A stretch of 64,000 nt of DNA from Bacteroidota bacterium (GCA_029781865.1 JAKOVW010000052.1:124001-188000), one strand, 5' to 3'. Shown: positions 8,854 to 17,375, counted from the first letter of the stretch. Notes: generated by a model not told the origin, from the sequence alone. Made by a program: numbers and translations.

Positions 8854-10878
8854 ATGAAATTATTAAATTTAAATAAAATGAAATCACACCGAATTCGATC
8901 AACACAAAATCTGATCTTGACAAGCGTATTCATATTCGCGTTTGTATCCTCAGTTTTCAATTCTAAATTATATGCACAGGACGAACAATTTACCAGGCCA
9001 TCCTGGTGGTTTGGAGTTGCAGGCGCAGCGAATTTTAATTTTTACCGGGGCTCGACTCAGAACTTAAATGCGGATTTTACTGCTCCTGTTGCATTTCATG
9101 ATGGAAGTAGCGTGTCTCTGTATCTTGCACCTTTGGTTGAATACCATCCTTTTGGTTCAAGTTTAGGAATTAATTTGCAAGTTGGATATGATAACCGCAG
9201 TTCATCATTTGAGCAAGTGACCACTCCCTGTAATTGTCCTGCAGATTTGGAAACCAATCTGACTTATCTGTCTGTTGAACCAAGTTTGCGATTTGCTCCA
9301 TTCAATTCCAATTTTTATTTATTCGGAGGTCCAAGGTTTGCTTTTAATATGGCAAAGTCATTTACTTACCATCTTGGGGTTAATCCTGATTTTCCTGATC
9401 AATTGACAACACCGGATATCAATGGTGATTTCAGCAATATCAAAAAAACCTTGATTTCTATGCAGATTGGAGCAGGTTATGATATACCCATATCATCACA
9501 AAATCATCCTATGCAGTTTGTATTTTCTCCCTTTGTATCCTTCCAGCCTTATTTCGGACAATCACCACGATCTTCTGAAACATGGAATATTACTACGCTA
9601 AGAGTTGGTGCTGCTTTGAAATTTGGTGTTGGTCATCGGATTTTAGTATCTGCGGACAGAGAAAGTATTTTACCTAATGTCGCATTTAGCGTCAATGCTC
9701 CAAAAAATATTCCGACATCAAGAAAGGTAAGAGAAATATTTCCCTTGAGAAATTATATCTTCTTTGATTTAGGATCGACAGATATTCCAAATCGGTATGA
9801 ATTGCTGACAAAAGACCAGGTGAAGGATTTTAAAGAAGATCAACTTGATTTATTTGCTCCAAAAAATTTATCAGGACGATCAAACCGTCAAATGATTGTG
9901 TACTACAATGTTTTGAATATTCTTGGGGATCGTTTAGGAAAAAATCCAACCGCCCAAATCAATTTAGTGGGCTCATCTGAAAAAGGAATAGAGGATGGTA
10001 AGGCTATGGCGCAATCGGTCAAGAACTATTTAAGTACCGTATTTGGAATTGCAGATTCCAGAATGACAATCGAAGGACGAAGCAAACCTAAACTGCCATC
10101 CGAACAACCAAATAGCACCCTGGATCTGGATTTACTTCGTGAAGGAGATCGCAGAGTTTCTATAGAAAGTACATCGCCTTCATTGTTAATGGAATTTCAG
10201 GGTGGCCCGAATGCAAACCTGAAGCCGGTCGAAATAAATGCTTTGCAAGAGGCACCGCTGGATAGTTATGTTACATTTAATGTAAAAGGCGCAAATGAGG
10301 CATTTACATCGTGGTATCTTGAGTCAAGAGATGAAACCGGAAAATTACAAACGTTTGGACCTTACAATAAAGAGCAGATATCAATGCCCGGCATTTATAT
10401 CTTAGGAAAGAGACCGGAAGGCAATTATAAATTTACGATGACAGGTCGAACGAAAGATGGAAATACAATCAAAAAAGAAGCATCTGCACATATGGTACTC
10501 TGGACTCCTGCAAAACTTCAGGAGGGAATGAGATATAGTGTGATTTTTGAATTTGATGAATCCAAAGCAATCAGTATTTACGATAAGTATTTGACTGAAA
10601 TCGTTGCTCCTAAAATTCCAAAAGGAGGAAACGTCATTATACATGGTTATACAGATAACATAGGTGATGAAACCTATAATTTAAATCTGTCTTTGGCACG
10701 TGCACAGGAAGTCAAATCAATCCTGAGCAAGAGCCTGGCGAACTCAGGCAGGTCAGATGTAACTTTTGAAGTGTATGGCTTCGGCGAAGATACTAATCTG
10801 TCTCCTTTTGATAATCGATTTCCAGAAGAGCGTTTTTATAACCGAACGGTAATCATAGATATAATACCAAACAAATAA
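8854..10878 (+). CDS. OmpA-family protein with N-terminal barrel and two OmpA-like domains
   Basis: A 674-residue outer-membrane protein. The signal region ends near KLYAQ (residue about 42). Residues about 50-265 look like a beta-barrel (GVAGAANFNFYRG at the start; alternating strands). Residues about 295-450 form a degenerate OmpA-like domain. Residues about 560-670 form a clear OmpA C-terminal domain with GYTDNIGDETYNLNLSLARA and the closing FYNRTVIIDI, expected to bind peptidoglycan. The protein is probably the wall-anchored partner of the upstream surface adhesin, with which it shares a promoter; that partnership is inference from the 11-base spacing. A strong terminator follows at 10931. 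Confidence 0.85.
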   Translation: MKLLNLNKMKSHRIRSTQNLILTSVFIFAFVSSVFNSKLYAQDEQFTRPSWWFGVAGAANFNFYRGSTQNLNADFTAPVAFHDGSSVSLYLAPLVEYHPFGSSLGINLQVGYDNRSSSFEQVTTPCNCPADLETNLTYLSVEPSLRFAPFNSNFYLFGGPRFAFNMAKSFTYHLGVNPDFPDQLTTPDINGDFSNIKKTLISMQIGAGYDIPISSQNHPMQFVFSPFVSFQPYFGQSPRSSETWNITTLRVGAALKFGVGHRILVSADRESILPNVAFSVNAPKNIPTSRKVREIFPLRNYIFFDLGSTDIPNRYELLTKDQVKDFKEDQLDLFAPKNLSGRSNRQMIVYYNVLNILGDRLGKNPTAQINLVGSSEKGIEDGKAMAQSVKNYLSTVFGIADSRMTIEGRSKPKLPSEQPNSTLDLDLLREGDRRVSIESTSPSLLMEFQGGPNANLKPVEINALQEAPLDSYVTFNVKGANEAFTSWYLESRDETGKLQTFGPYNKEQISMPGIYILGKRPEGNYKFTMTGRTKDGNTIKKEASAHMVLWTPAKLQEGMRYSVIFEFDESKAISIYDKYLTEIVAPKIPKGGNVIIHGYTDNIGDETYNLNLSLARAQEVKSILSKSLANSGRSDVTFEVYGFGEDTNLSPFDNRFPEERFYNRTVIIDIIPNK

Positions 10879-10930
10879 AATCATTGGATGAATCATCATT
10901 TAATGTAATTAAAGATCTGTTTTTCGAAGT

Positions 10931-10967
10931 AAGCGCCCAAAACATATTTGTTCTGGGCGCTTTTTTG
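10931..10967 (+). terminator. Rho-independent terminator of adhesin/OmpA operon
   Basis: GCGCCCA (10933-10939) pairs with TGGGCGC (10954-10960), with a 14-base loop, followed directly by six T residues. It lies 55 bases after the OmpA stop codon. The rest of the 10879-11259 gap holds only the csbD promoter element and a small hairpin (ACTCCG 11198-11203 with CGGAGT 11225-11230; inner TCGG/CCGA). Confidence 0.85.
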
Positions 10968-11117
10968 TACTAAGCAATTGAAAGGTACTTTCTAACAAAT
11001 GGATTCTTAAGACGCGCATCTGTAACGGGGTTCTCTTAAACGAGCTTGTCAATTCAGGTGAATTTACTTCTTCAAAGTGATCTGAGTAAAAAAACTTTAC
11101 TATAAAAATCAGTGAAA

Positions 11118-11188
11118 TATGTAACTCTTTCAGGCAATTGTGTAATCATTAAGAATGGCATTTAGAGATCTTTACATCGTGAAGATTT
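11118..11188 (+). promoter_or_regulatory. Conserved 21-bp direct-repeat promoter element, copy 3
   Basis: TGTAAC at 11120-11125 and TGTAAT at 11141-11146, exactly 21 bases apart, in the form ATGTAACT-N9-AATTGTGTAAT. TTTACATCGTGAAGATTT starts at 11171, 51 bases after the first half-site, as in copy 2. The ATG of csbD follows at 11260. It is likely the control site of the whole csbD cluster. Confidence 0.6.
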
Positions 11189-11259
11189 TTTATAAACACT
11201 CCGTCGGTTTTACCCGAAAACATTCGGAGTTCGTATAGTTCGGGATAAAATCTAAAGAC

Positions 11260-11445
11260 ATGAACACAACAGTATTAAAAGGAAATTGGAATGAGCAAAA
11301 AGGTAAGCTGAAACAGCAATTCGCTACACTTACCGATAATGATCTGATGTTAGAAGAAGGAAAGCAGGATGAAATGCTGGGAAGGCTTCAAATAAAATTA
11401 GGTAAGACAAAAGAGGAGATTCATAAAATCATTGAAGCACTTTAG
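11260..11445 (+). CDS. CsbD family stress protein
   Basis: A 61-residue soluble protein that fits the CsbD family by length and sequence: it starts MNTTVLKGNWNEQKGKLKQ, with the family's KGxWNxxKGKLK signature, and has the later GKxDEMLGRLQxKxGKTKEEI pattern. CsbD-like proteins are general-stress proteins in many bacteria (sigma-B dependent in Bacillus); their biochemical role is unknown. It is the first gene of a run of small same-strand genes that look like a stress cluster, and it has the conserved direct-repeat promoter element upstream. Confidence 0.9.
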   Translation: MNTTVLKGNWNEQKGKLKQQFATLTDNDLMLEEGKQDEMLGRLQIKLGKTKEEIHKIIEAL

Positions 11446-11551
11446 TTGGTTCTTTAGTTTAGCATAAGTGCATTTTATGCGAACAAGTTGTAATGAAATA
11501 GAATTTGAAATTTATAACATATCACGCTCTTCGGAGCTAAAATCAATCAAA

Positions 11552-12019
11552 ATGAAACAATTAATTTATTTATTCTCGATATCAGCCATGCTTGTGACCG
11601 GTATTCAATTGTCAGGTTGTCAGTCCGGCGCACAGAAAGTAGAAGATGCGCAGGATAAAGTGGAAACTGCTAAAGTGGATTTAAAGGATGCGCAAAAAGA
11701 TGCTGCAGCTGAGGCTGTTAAGGCGGCAAATGCTGAAGAAATCAAAGCGTTCAAAAATGAAACGGATTTAACCATTAAAAACTATGAAATGCAGATTGAC
11801 GGTTTCAGAGAAAAAATGAAAAAGTCAGGCAAAAAAATGGATAAGGTATACGAGGAAAAGATCGATATTTTAGACCAGAAAATTAAAACATTGAAAACCA
11901 GGATGAGTACTTATGAAAATACGAACAGTGATTGGCAGTCTTTTAAGCGTGAGTTTAGTCATGACATGGATGAACTCGGAAATGCATTGAAAGATTTTAC
12001 TGTGAATAATAAAAAGTAA
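11552..12019 (+). CDS. Small coiled-coil lipoprotein
   Basis: The frame opens at 11468, but ATG 11552 directly precedes a lipoprotein signal (MKQLIYLFSISAML, then LSGC with Cys at residue 23), so that start is preferred, giving 155 residues. The mature part is rich in Lys, Glu, Asp and Ala and almost wholly helical, with heptad-like repeats (VEDAQDKVETAKVDLKDAQ), so it is probably a periplasmic coiled coil. No enzyme motif is visible. Similar small lipoproteins often sit beside CsbD genes in Bacteroidota. The function is unknown; a role in envelope stress is inference from context. Confidence 0.7.
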   Translation: MKQLIYLFSISAMLVTGIQLSGCQSGAQKVEDAQDKVETAKVDLKDAQKDAAAEAVKAANAEEIKAFKNETDLTIKNYEMQIDGFREKMKKSGKKMDKVYEEKIDILDQKIKTLKTRMSTYENTNSDWQSFKREFSHDMDELGNALKDFTVNNKK

Positions 12020-12099
12020 TCGGTTACTCTTTTGGTAAGCCGAATTTTGGGCAGTAAAAAAAGAATGCATTATTTCAGTAACACCTCAGAAGCTAGCTC

Positions 12100-12474
12100 A
12101 TGGACACAAACGAACTCGAGAAATTACCTAATTTAGGTAAGGAAATCGAAAAAGGAAAAGCGCATATCGTGGTTGAACTTATTGAATATGAGCACAACTC
12201 AATTGTAAGTAAGTCGATTATGAAAAGAGCCACAGGAGCAATCGATGCTATGTCATTTGCAAGTGGAGAAGGCTTGAATGAAAAGATTTCTCCATTTGAT
12301 ACCTACGCACAGATTATTGATGGTTCCGCAAACATGATCATAGATGGAAAATCTACGATGCTCGAAACCGGACAAGGAATAATCATTCCGGCGCATAAGC
12401 CAAGTCATATCAAACCGAATGGGCGTTTTAAAATGATCTTAACGGTGATAAAGAGTGGTTACGAAGATGTTTAG
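12100..12474 (+). CDS. Cupin-domain protein
   Basis: A 124-residue single-domain cupin fold. Motif 1 appears as GEGLNEKISPFDTYAQIIDG, where the two metal-binding histidines of classical cupins are replaced; motif 2 appears as GQGIIIPAHKPSHIKPNG. With only part of the usual metal ligands left, it may not be a metalloenzyme; a sensory or binding role is possible. It sits 80 bases after the lipoprotein in the csbD cluster. The small cupin call is firm; the ligand is unknown. Confidence 0.8.
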   Translation: MDTNELEKLPNLGKEIEKGKAHIVVELIEYEHNSIVSKSIMKRATGAIDAMSFASGEGLNEKISPFDTYAQIIDGSANMIIDGKSTMLETGQGIIIPAHKPSHIKPNGRFKMILTVIKSGYEDV

Positions 12475-12550
12475 TATTCAATCTGCTTGTAGACCCGAAG
12501 CAACCAATAATTAACGAAAATCAATTCATTAAAAAACAAAAATCAAACTT

Positions 12551-12736
12551 ATGCCTCTCATTAATTTAGTCATTGTTTTAATTATTGTCGGCGTGCTGTT
12601 GTGGCTTGTCAACAATTTTATCCCGATGGATGCCAAAATAAAAAGAATTCTCAACATCATCGTAGTCATTTGCGTAGTCATTTGGTTACTCAAAGCCTTT
12701 GGAGTGATGGATTCAGTTTTAAATTTCCGATTGTAA
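12551..12736 (+). CDS. Thivi_2564-like small membrane protein
   Basis: A 61-residue protein with two transmembrane helices (residues about 3-24 and 35-53) joined by a short loop containing IPMDAKIKRILN, which matches the Thivi_2564 family of tiny membrane proteins. These are common in stress gene clusters, but no function is established. It is 76 bases after the cupin gene and probably belongs to the same transcript. Confidence 0.75.
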   Translation: MPLINLVIVLIIVGVLLWLVNNFIPMDAKIKRILNIIVVICVVIWLLKAFGVMDSVLNFRL

Positions 12737-12776
12737 CTGATTGGAATAATATAGGTAGAACAATTCCGGAACGAAC

Positions 12777-12971
12777 ATGAATATTAAACGGATTTTTGGA
12801 GCATTATTGACCATCATAGGTATCGCCGGTTTAATTTATGCGGCGATTCTTTTTGTCAATTCAACCGGTGGCATTCATTTGACCAAGGCGCTTTCAATCT
12901 TTGGGGTACTTGGCCTTCTGTTTTTTATTACCGGAATTAATCTGGTAAAGTCTACAAAGGATGAATCGTGA
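12777..12971 (+). CDS. Two-helix small membrane protein
   Basis: A 64-residue protein with two hydrophobic helices (residues about 7-27 and 37-57), a short hydrophilic link (NSTGGIHLTKA), and a charged tail (KSTKDES). It has the usual size of hypothetical proteins found with CsbD and Thivi_2564 genes. There is no catalytic motif. It lies 40 bases after the preceding small membrane-protein gene. Confidence 0.6.
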   Translation: MNIKRIFGALLTIIGIAGLIYAAILFVNSTGGIHLTKALSIFGVLGLLFFITGINLVKSTKDES

Positions 12972-13110
12972 AAGTCATTTGCGAAAATGAGTAACACGGT
13001 GGATTCCTGGATTGTATAGTCGCGAGCAAAAAAAGTCTTGGTTATACAGCGATTTTATACCAAATGAAGTAAATCAGAAAAACTAATTTAAATAAGTAAA
13101 ATGATGTTAT

Positions 13111-13284
13111 ATGAGTAAGGACAAGGGTACGAAAAATCACAAAAAATCTCCGGCAGATAAAACATCTGGTAAGGGAAAGGAAGTATCTGCTTATAAGTCT
13201 GAAAGCAAGAGTGGTCAGGATATAATTGTAAAAAACAATGTGCCTAAACCAGATCAGAAACAGGAGTCGGGTAAAAAGAAATAA
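13111..13284 (+). CDS. Small lysine-rich basic protein
   Basis: A 57-residue frame beginning ATGAGTAAGGACAAGGGT and ending in a run of lysines. It is very rich in Lys, Ser and Asn and poor in hydrophobic residues (MSKDKGTKNHKKSPADK...), so it should be intrinsically disordered. Such short Lys-rich proteins recur beside stress genes in Bacteroidota and may bind nucleic acid; that is inference. Support comes from strand, spacing and composition, not from a known domain. Confidence 0.5.
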   Translation: MSKDKGTKNHKKSPADKTSGKGKEVSAYKSESKSGQDIIVKNNVPKPDQKQESGKKK

Positions 13285-13307
13285 CAAGGCGAGGTTTGAA
13301 TGAAATG

Positions 13308-13329
13308 CACAATTGAAGTTTCAATTGTG
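13308..13329. repeat. Perfect 10-bp palindrome
   Basis: CACAATTGAA and TTCAATTGTG form a perfect 10-base stem with a 2-base spacer. It sits 34 bases before the GH130 start codon and after the lysine-rich protein gene. There is no T-run after it, so it may be an operator or an RNA hairpin in the leader rather than a terminator. Confidence 0.45.
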
Positions 13330-13362
13330 AGATCTATCAGGAAGCCTAGTGAATGTCGATGA

Positions 13363-14406
13363 ATGATTACTATTAATAAGCACGGGATCATCCTGGAAAA
13401 AACGAATCTTGGTTTTGAAAATGAAGGCGTTTTGAATCCGGCTGTTATCCGCAATGAAAGAGGCATACATATGTTTTACCGGGCAGTCAGTAAGGGGAAT
13501 TACTCCAGTATTGGCTACTGTAAATTAAAAAGTCCTCTGGAGTTGGAAAGCAGGGAGGATGTGCCGGTTATTTTTCCTCAATCTGATTATGAATCACATG
13601 GCGTTGAAGATCCCCGGATTGTAAAAATTGACGATATCTATTTTTTAAGCTATACAGCTTACGATGGTTTAAATGCAATGGGTGCTCTTGCGACTTCTGT
13701 TGATTTACAGCATTTTGAAAAACATGGCATTATTGTTCCTCAATTTACTTATGATGAATTTCACAGACTGGCCAGTTGCAAAGGAAGTATTCATGGAAAA
13801 TATGCCCGGTATAATAACCGGAACAATTTGCACGTAAAACCTAACCGCAAAAATTTATTATGGGACAAAAATGTAATTTTCTTTCCCAGGAGGATAAATG
13901 GTAATTTATATTTTATGCACCGGATCCGTCCGGATATCCAGATCGCTGATGTTTTTGCTTTAAGTGATTTAACCAAAGAGTATTGGGAAAATTATTTTCT
14001 TCATTTCGCAGAAAACATTGCATTGACGCCAAAATATAAACATGAAGTGAGTTATATTGGTGGAGGTTGCCCTCCTATAGAAACAGTGCATGGTTGGTTG
14101 CTGATTTATCATGGTGTTCATGATACTGCAAAGGGCTATGTTTACTCAGCCTGTGCAGCTTTATTGGATCTTGAAAATCCACGTAAGGAATTGACGAGAT
14201 TGCCTTATGCCTTATTCAATCCGGAGCATGAATGGGAATTAAAGGGAGAAGTAAATAACGTTTGCTTTCCTACCGGTTCTGTTGTATTTGATGATACTTT
14301 ATTCATTTATTATGGAGCGGCAGATGAACGTATAGCCTGTGCATCTGTAAGCCTCTCCGGTTTATTAAATGAATTAGTACTTACTATGCAAAAAAATGAA
14401 AAATAA
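13363..14406 (+). CDS. GH130-family glycosidase/phosphorylase
   Basis: A 347-residue protein with the five-bladed beta-propeller pattern of glycoside hydrolase family 130. Signatures are FENEGVLNPAVI near residue 18, the GVEDPRIVKIDDIYFLSYTA segment (with the catalytic-region Asp) at about residue 84, and GGGCPPIETVHGWLLIYHG at about residue 230. Established GH130 members are mannoside phosphorylases or hydrolases acting on beta-mannosidic bonds. The exact linkage cannot be read from sequence alone. Its stop overlaps the start of the glycosyltransferase gene by 11 bases, so they are translationally coupled and probably make and recycle one mannoside. Confidence 0.85.
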   Translation: MITINKHGIILEKTNLGFENEGVLNPAVIRNERGIHMFYRAVSKGNYSSIGYCKLKSPLELESREDVPVIFPQSDYESHGVEDPRIVKIDDIYFLSYTAYDGLNAMGALATSVDLQHFEKHGIIVPQFTYDEFHRLASCKGSIHGKYARYNNRNNLHVKPNRKNLLWDKNVIFFPRRINGNLYFMHRIRPDIQIADVFALSDLTKEYWENYFLHFAENIALTPKYKHEVSYIGGGCPPIETVHGWLLIYHGVHDTAKGYVYSACAALLDLENPRKELTRLPYALFNPEHEWELKGEVNNVCFPTGSVVFDDTLFIYYGAADERIACASVSLSGLLNELVLTMQKNEK

Positions 14407-16756
14407 AATTGGTGTTGATATTGAAGAACTGGAGTTAAGAATTCAATCGACTCAGGAGCATTCAGGAATGCTTACAGAGGAGGAGATTTCCGAACAGCAT
14501 TTGCCGGAAATTCTTTTTCTTACGTCTTATCCTCCGCGGGAATGTGGCATTGCAACTTATTCACAGGATTTGCTAAAGTCCCTGAAGAATAAGTTCTGCA
14601 ATACCTTTTCACTACAGGTTTGTGCTTTGGAGTCCGGTAAATCGGATTTTGACTATCCAAGTGAAGTAAAATTTAAATTGGATACGACGAATTCTCAAGG
14701 GTATCTGGAATTGGCAAATTCGATTAATCAGGAAGACAGTATCAAATTAGTTATGGTGCAACATGAATTCGGATTTTTCCGAAATGAGGCAGCAAATGAT
14801 TTTCTTCAATTATTATATGGTCTCAGTAAACCGGTTATAATAGCATTTCATACAGTGCTTCCCCAACCGGATGAGAAATTAAAAGCCAATGTAAGAAATA
14901 TCTCAGCAGCCTGCGAGTCTATAGTGGTTATGACTAAAAATGCCGTAAAAATTTTGACGGATGACTACGGTGTGCCTATTGAAAAAGTAAGTGTCATTGC
15001 TCATGGTACGCATCTTGTACCGCATTTAAGCAAAGAATTTCTCAAAGAAAAATATGGTTTAAAAGGCAAGAAAGTACTTTCTACTTTCGGACTTCTCAGC
15101 TCAGGAAAAGGAATAGAAACAACCCTGGATTCCCTGCGGGCAATTGTGAAGATAAATCCGGATCTGGTTTTTTTGATCATTGGTAAAACGCATCCACAGG
15201 TGATTATTTCGGAAGGAGAAAAATACCGTAGTATGCTTGAAACAAAAGTGGACGAATTAAAACTGAACCGCCATGTTAAATTTATTAACCGGTATCTTCC
15301 ATTGAATGATTTATTGGAGTACTTGCAGCTCACAGATATCTACCTGTTTACATCGAAAGATCCGAATCAGGCAGTAAGCGGAACATTTTCCTATGCGATG
15401 AGTTGTGCGTGTCCGATCATATCCACGCCGATCCCGCATGCTATTGAAGTGTTGCGAAAAGATACAGGAATCATTATTGATTTTCAGAATTCGACGCAGT
15501 TAGCTGCTGAAGTCAACCGGCTCATGAGCGATGAATCTTTGAGAAAATCGTTCAGTTCGGGTACCTTGCAACGCATCGTTCCAACTGCGTGGGAAAATTC
15601 TGCAATCGCTCATGCTTTATTACTGCAAAAAACGATAAAGAAGAATGAAGTCGTAAATGAGGAAGATGTTGCAAGTGATTACGCTTTATTACAGTATCGG
15701 TTGCCGGAAATAAAACTGGATCACGTTATGAAAATGACGACAGATATTGGAATAATACAGTTTTCTAAAATCAATCAACCGGATCTGGAGTCAGGTTATA
15801 CTTTGGATGACAATGCAAGAGCCATGATTCTGATTTGTATGCATTATGAATTGACTCAGGATATTGCCGATCTTGACTATTTGAATACCTATCTCGGGTT
15901 TATCAAATTTTGTCAGCAGGCGGATGGTAATTTCTTAAATTACGTAGATAGTGACCAGGAATTTACAGAGCAGAATGAACTAACCAATCTGGCTGATGCA
16001 AATGGAAGAGCAATCTGGGCATTGGGATATGTGATTTCTAAATCATCTTTACTCCCTTTGGAAATTATTGAAACGGCCAAAATAGTTATGAGCAGAGTTC
16101 TGCCCAACATAGAAAAAATACATTCAACCCGCGCAATGGCATTTGCAATAAAAGGGCTCTGTTATTACAATGTGCAAGCGAAATCACCCAATATTACCAG
16201 GCTTGTAAAGATACTTGCGGATCGATTGGTGCAGATGTTTTTGCATGAATCGGAACCAGGGTGGTTGTGGTTTGAAAGCTATCTGACCTATGCAAATAGT
16301 ATTTTACCCGAAGCATTGTTATGTGCATGGCAGGAAACCGGGGAAAAGATGTACAGGGATAAAGCTAAAGTTTCTTTTGATTTTTTACGGTCACTTATAT
16401 TCAATCAGTCCGGAATTAAAGTGATTTCTAATAAAAAATGGCTTCATAAAGAGCATAAGGCAAATCCGGATGTTGACAATCAGCATGGGGAACAGCCCAT
16501 TGATATTGCTTATACCATTTTAGCTTTAGATCGATTTTATGGAGTCTTCAAAAATGAATATTATAAGTCCCAATTGATCATTGCTTTCAATTGGTTTATG
16601 GGGAATAATCACCTTCACCAAATCATATATAATCCATGTACAGGTGGTTGTTACGACGGCCTGGAAGAAAACAATGTAAACCTCAATCAGGGAGCAGAGT
16701 CTGCAATAAGTTATCTGATGGCGCGATTGACTATCGAGCCTTACCGGATTAAGTAA
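14396..16756 (+). CDS. Two-domain glycosyltransferase (GT4 plus alpha/alpha domain)
   Basis: A 786-residue cytosolic protein. Residues about 40-410 are a GT-B, GT4-type glycosyltransferase: the N-terminal LTSYPPRECGIATYSQDL glycine-containing loop, LSTFGLLSSGKGIETTLDS at the start of the second half, and DIYLFTSKDPNQAVSG in place of the usual nucleotide-binding acidic motif region. Residues about 430-786 are a helical domain resembling alpha/alpha-barrel glycosidases (TDIGIIQFSKINQPDLESGYTLDDNARA; QHGEQPIDIAYTILALDRF). Such GT4-barrel fusions occur next to GH130 genes in Bacteroidota. It probably builds the glycoside that the overlapping GH130 gene degrades. Confidence 0.8.
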   Translation: MKNKIGVDIEELELRIQSTQEHSGMLTEEEISEQHLPEILFLTSYPPRECGIATYSQDLLKSLKNKFCNTFSLQVCALESGKSDFDYPSEVKFKLDTTNSQGYLELANSINQEDSIKLVMVQHEFGFFRNEAANDFLQLLYGLSKPVIIAFHTVLPQPDEKLKANVRNISAACESIVVMTKNAVKILTDDYGVPIEKVSVIAHGTHLVPHLSKEFLKEKYGLKGKKVLSTFGLLSSGKGIETTLDSLRAIVKINPDLVFLIIGKTHPQVIISEGEKYRSMLETKVDELKLNRHVKFINRYLPLNDLLEYLQLTDIYLFTSKDPNQAVSGTFSYAMSCACPIISTPIPHAIEVLRKDTGIIIDFQNSTQLAAEVNRLMSDESLRKSFSSGTLQRIVPTAWENSAIAHALLLQKTIKKNEVVNEEDVASDYALLQYRLPEIKLDHVMKMTTDIGIIQFSKINQPDLESGYTLDDNARAMILICMHYELTQDIADLDYLNTYLGFIKFCQQADGNFLNYVDSDQEFTEQNELTNLADANGRAIWALGYVISKSSLLPLEIIETAKIVMSRVLPNIEKIHSTRAMAFAIKGLCYYNVQAKSPNITRLVKILADRLVQMFLHESEPGWLWFESYLTYANSILPEALLCAWQETGEKMYRDKAKVSFDFLRSLIFNQSGIKVISNKKWLHKEHKANPDVDNQHGEQPIDIAYTILALDRFYGVFKNEYYKSQLIIAFNWFMGNNHLHQIIYNPCTGGCYDGLEENNVNLNQGAESAISYLMARLTIEPYRIK

Positions 16757-16814
16757 TGTTGGGAATTATTGTACTGTGATTTTTGAGATAACATGAACAA
16801 CGACAAATCTATTT

Positions 16815-17375
16815 TTAGGTATTTTCAAGATTAGCATCTCTTTTCTGTTTTAACTGCTTATAGTAAGTTGGTGAAAGTCCGGTCACTTTTTTAAACTGAT
16901 TGGATAAATGAGCTACACTACTATAATGCAATTTATAAGAAATTTCCGTCAGATTCAGTTCATTGTACAAAAGCAATTCCTTTACCTTTTCAATTTTATG
17001 ATTAATGATAAATTGTTGTATGGTAATTCCTTTGACTTCAGAAAAAATATTGGATAAATACGTGTAGTCGTATTTTAATTTTTCACTGATGTAATCCGAG
17101 TAATTCACATCGGGTATTTCATCAGAATAATGGATCATTTCGATGATTACATTTTTGATCTTGTCAATCAGGATGCTTTTTTTATCATCCATCAATTCTA
17201 AACCCGACTTGAGCAAATTTTCCTTGAGACGTTCACGCTGTTCTGAGGTAATCTCTTCAAGTACATCCACCATACCTAAATCCAGAACAACATAATGCAG
17301 TCCCAGTTTACTGAGCTCTTCTTTCACCATCATCTTACATCTCAAACTAACCATGTATTTAATATATAACTTCAT
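16815..17375 (-). CDS. AraC-type helix-turn-helix regulator
   Basis: A 186-residue transcription factor with a C-terminal AraC/XylS double helix-turn-helix (residues about 85-180: LSNIFSEVKGITIQQFIINHKIEKVKELL, then LTEISYKLHYSSVAHLSNQFKKVTGLSPTYYK). The N-terminal part has the MKLYIKYMVSLRCK opening that is shared by a large Bacteroidota group of short AraC regulators; it has no obvious ligand-binding cupin. It faces the GH130/GT operon convergently (59-base gap). It is the only dedicated DNA-binding regulator close to the stress cluster. Confidence 0.9.
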   Translation of the reverse strand: MKLYIKYMVSLRCKMMVKEELSKLGLHYVVLDLGMVDVLEEITSEQRERLKENLLKSGLELMDDKKSILIDKIKNVIIEMIHYSDEIPDVNYSDYISEKLKYDYTYLSNIFSEVKGITIQQFIINHKIEKVKELLLYNELNLTEISYKLHYSSVAHLSNQFKKVTGLSPTYYKQLKQKRDANLENT

